Shown here: positions 62,595 through 64,000 of the stretch, one piece after another
Layout: each line of letters begins with the position of its first letter
Position numbering within the stretch: position 1 is the stretch's first letter
Source of the DNA: Mesorhizobium sp. NZP2298
GTDB taxonomy: Bacteria > Pseudomonadota > Alphaproteobacteria > Rhizobiales > Rhizobiaceae
Assembly: GCF_013170825.1 (NCBI RefSeq)
Contig: NZ_CP033365.1
Location: 5,468,001 to 5,532,000 of the forward strand
DNA length: 64,000 nt
Direction of reading: 5' to 3'
Position numbers and translations under genes: made by a program
The notes under the pieces: model-generated
Databases searched by the model: none
What the model was told of the DNA's origin: nothing
What the model saw: the letters and a program-made list of their open reading frames with translations, nothing else

Positions 62595-63746
62595 ATGCGT
62601 AAATGGAAAATCGCGTTGGGAACGGCTGTCGCGCTGGGCGCCATCTCGGTGGCCAGCGTCCATCTGCTCGACATGGGCAACCTCAGGCTCAGCGCCAGCA
62701 CGGCTGGGGCTGCGCCTGCTCCGGCGGCATTCGTCATGCCGGTGCCGGTGGCAAGCGTCGTCAAGAAGACGATCCCGATCTATCTCGACTATGCTGCTCG
62801 CATCGAGCCGATCCGCAGCATCACGCTGCAAGCGCGCGTGCCGGGCTACCTGCAGGAACAGACCGCGCAAGATGGCGCCGATGTGCGGCAGGGCGACCTC
62901 CTCTACAAGATCTCGCCCGACGACTTCCAGGCAGCTCTCGACCAGGCGAAAGCCCAGGTGCAGCGCGATACGGCGACGCTCGACTATGCCCGTTCCAATC
63001 TCGGCCGCGGCACCGAGCTCGCCAAGAGCGGTTACCTCGACAAGGACAGCTTCGACCAGCGCACAAGCACCTTGCGCGAAGCGCAGGCGTCGCTGGCGCT
63101 CAACCAGGCAGCGGTGCGCACGGCGGAACTCAATCTGAGCTATGCCGAGATCCACGCGCCGTTCACCGGGCGCCTGGGCCGCAATCAGGCTTCGGTCGGA
63201 ACGCTGGTCAGCGTCGCCGGCACGGTGCTCAACACGCTGGTGCAGCTTGACCCGATCTATGTCACCTTCAATCCGAGCGAGACGGATCTGGCGGAGATCG
63301 AGCAGGCCCGCGCAGCCGGCCCGATCGAGGTCGAGGTTCTGCTTCCGGGCGAGACCGAGACCAGCCAGAAGGGCGAACTCACCTTCATCGACAACACGGT
63401 CGACCATTCGACCGGAACCATCACCGCTCGCGCCACCATCGGCAATGCGAAGTTCACGCTGATGCCTGGCCAGTATGTCCGCGTGCGGCTGCATATCAGG
63501 CAGCAGCCTGATGCGCTGATGGTGCCGCAGACGGCGCTGGGTTCGAGCCAGCTCGGCAAATATCTCTACGTGGTCGGCAAGGGCAACACGGTCGACCAGC
63601 GTCTGGTCTCGCTCGGCCCGACCAGCGGCGATCTGGTTGCGATCCTGAGCGGCGTCTCCGAAAGCGACCAGATCATCACAGGCAATCTGCAGAAGATCGG
63701 CCCCGGAATGCCGATCTCGCCACTGCCACAGAAACCGGCTACCTGA
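62595..63746 (+). CDS. RND efflux periplasmic adaptor (membrane fusion protein)
   Basis: The 383-residue adaptor has an N-terminal export or anchor segment (IALGTAVALGAISVASVHLL) without a lipobox cysteine. A split lipoyl/hairpin region follows (about 60-215; ITLQARVPGYLQEQTAQDGA, DVRQGDLLYKISPDDFQAAL), then a beta-barrel (FNPSETDLAEIEQ). It links the pump to an outer-membrane channel. ATG 62595 has GGAG 7 nt upstream, 15 bp past the pump stop. The pump-then-adaptor order is the reverse of acrAB. Confidence 0.93.
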   Translation: MRKWKIALGTAVALGAISVASVHLLDMGNLRLSASTAGAAPAPAAFVMPVPVASVVKKTIPIYLDYAARIEPIRSITLQARVPGYLQEQTAQDGADVRQGDLLYKISPDDFQAALDQAKAQVQRDTATLDYARSNLGRGTELAKSGYLDKDSFDQRTSTLREAQASLALNQAAVRTAELNLSYAEIHAPFTGRLGRNQASVGTLVSVAGTVLNTLVQLDPIYVTFNPSETDLAEIEQARAAGPIEVEVLLPGETETSQKGELTFIDNTVDHSTGTITARATIGNAKFTLMPGQYVRVRLHIRQQPDALMVPQTALGSSQLGKYLYVVGKGNTVDQRLVSLGPTSGDLVAILSGVSESDQIITGNLQKIGPGMPISPLPQKPAT

Positions 63747-63772
63747 ATCCCCCGCAGGCCCGGTTTCCGCGC

Positions 63773-63810
63773 GGCGCCCCCGACCTTTTCTCAGGTCGCG
63801 GGCGCCGTTT
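63773..63810. terminator. Terminator hairpin after the efflux operon
   Basis: GGCGCCC with CGACC (63773-63785) pairs with GGTCG and GGGCGCC (63794-63806), followed by GTTTTC on the plus strand. It ends the efflux operon and overlaps the stop of the convergent LysR gene. Confidence 0.75.
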
Positions 63811-64000
63811 TCACGAGCAGGCCGACAAGAGCGGCCACATCGGCGCGATCGGCCCTGGCCGGTGGCATGAATGCACAATAAGGATGGCCGAGGCGCACTG
63901 AAACAGTGGAAAGCGCAACCAGGCGGCCCGTATCCAGATCGGCTTGCGCCATCACCCGCTGGCCAAGGGCAATGCCCAGGCCGAGCCTCGCCGAGGCGAT
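63791..64000 (-). CDS. LysR family regulator, C-terminal end (partial)
   Basis: The minus strand encodes the last 69 residues, from IASARLGLGIALGQRVMAQA (effector domain) through DLDTGRLVALSTVSVRLGHP and YCAFMPPARADRADV to the stop at 63791. This GcvA-like ending is typical of LysR proteins. The N-terminal part lies beyond the window. It is convergent with the efflux operon. Confidence 0.75.
   Translation of the reverse strand: MASARLGLGIALGQRVMAQADLDTGRLVALSTVSVRLGHPYCAFMPPARADRADVAALVGLLVKTAPAT

Overview
The window reads as chromosomal DNA of a Rhizobiales alphaproteobacterium, most likely Mesorhizobium or a close relative. The reasons are the high GC content, the BioR/BioY biotin circuit, a BacA/SbmA peptide transporter, an atpI-B-E-F'-F operon with a rhizobial CTTGAC-N17 promoter, split glyQ/glyS, many LysR regulators, and a three-copy palindromic repeat between genes. 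No rRNA, tRNA, CRISPR array, prophage or complete insertion sequence was found. Genus assignment is inference from gene content.

Layout. 0.3-3.1 kb: an exported caspase-like protein and a GH25 lysozyme-like protein. 3.1-10.6 kb: purD, a phytanoyl-CoA-dioxygenase-like gene divergent from a LysR gene, ubiA, a DUF6101 gene, and a sua5/FAD-oxidase pair. 10.8-12.2 kb: small exported proteins and a very acidic protein. 12.3-17.9 kb: glyS, glyQ and a long TPR protein. 18.0-19.9 kb: DUF1284, bioY and bioR, with two identical BioR operators. 20.0-25.6 kb: polyprenyl synthase, then a plus-strand run of DUF2007, trmN6-like, S49 protease, small membrane protein, ispE, moaB and a GFA-domain protein. 25.6-29.4 kb: a second PhyH-like gene, a glycosyltransferase, a radical SAM gene and rnhB. 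29.5-32.3 kb: ATP synthase Fo operon. 32.5-45.7 kb: SleB hydrolase, two MFS/LysR regions, der, a YfgM-like protein, a polysaccharide deacetylase, bacA, an M29 aminopeptidase, DUF488 and an ArsC/Spx-like protein. 45.7-47.2 kb: a decayed SRPBCC gene, a SnoaL-like gene and a 2'-5' RNA ligase-like gene in lower-GC DNA.

47.4-52.0 kb is a polyamine-type ABC transporter operon containing its own XRE-cupin regulator. 52.4-58.0 kb is a sugar-type module: an FAH-family enzyme, a decayed ABC ATPase remnant, a binding protein, a permease, a single-domain ATPase and a LacI regulator. 58.1-58.2 kb holds a strong candidate small RNA made of three hairpins, each with a CUCCUCCC-type loop, resembling the alpha-r14/cuckoo RNAs. 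58.3-63.7 kb is a TetR-controlled RND efflux locus with twin GTTAC-N6-GTAAC operators over the promoter. The window ends inside a LysR gene.

The clearest regulatory units are: BioR with its two operators, bioY and the overlapping DUF1284 gene; the TetR/RND pair with twin operators; the MFS/LysR pair at 35.2 kb with twin 15-bp operators; the polyamine ABC operon with its embedded regulator; and the sRNA. Functions are assigned from motifs and remembered family features. No database search was possible.
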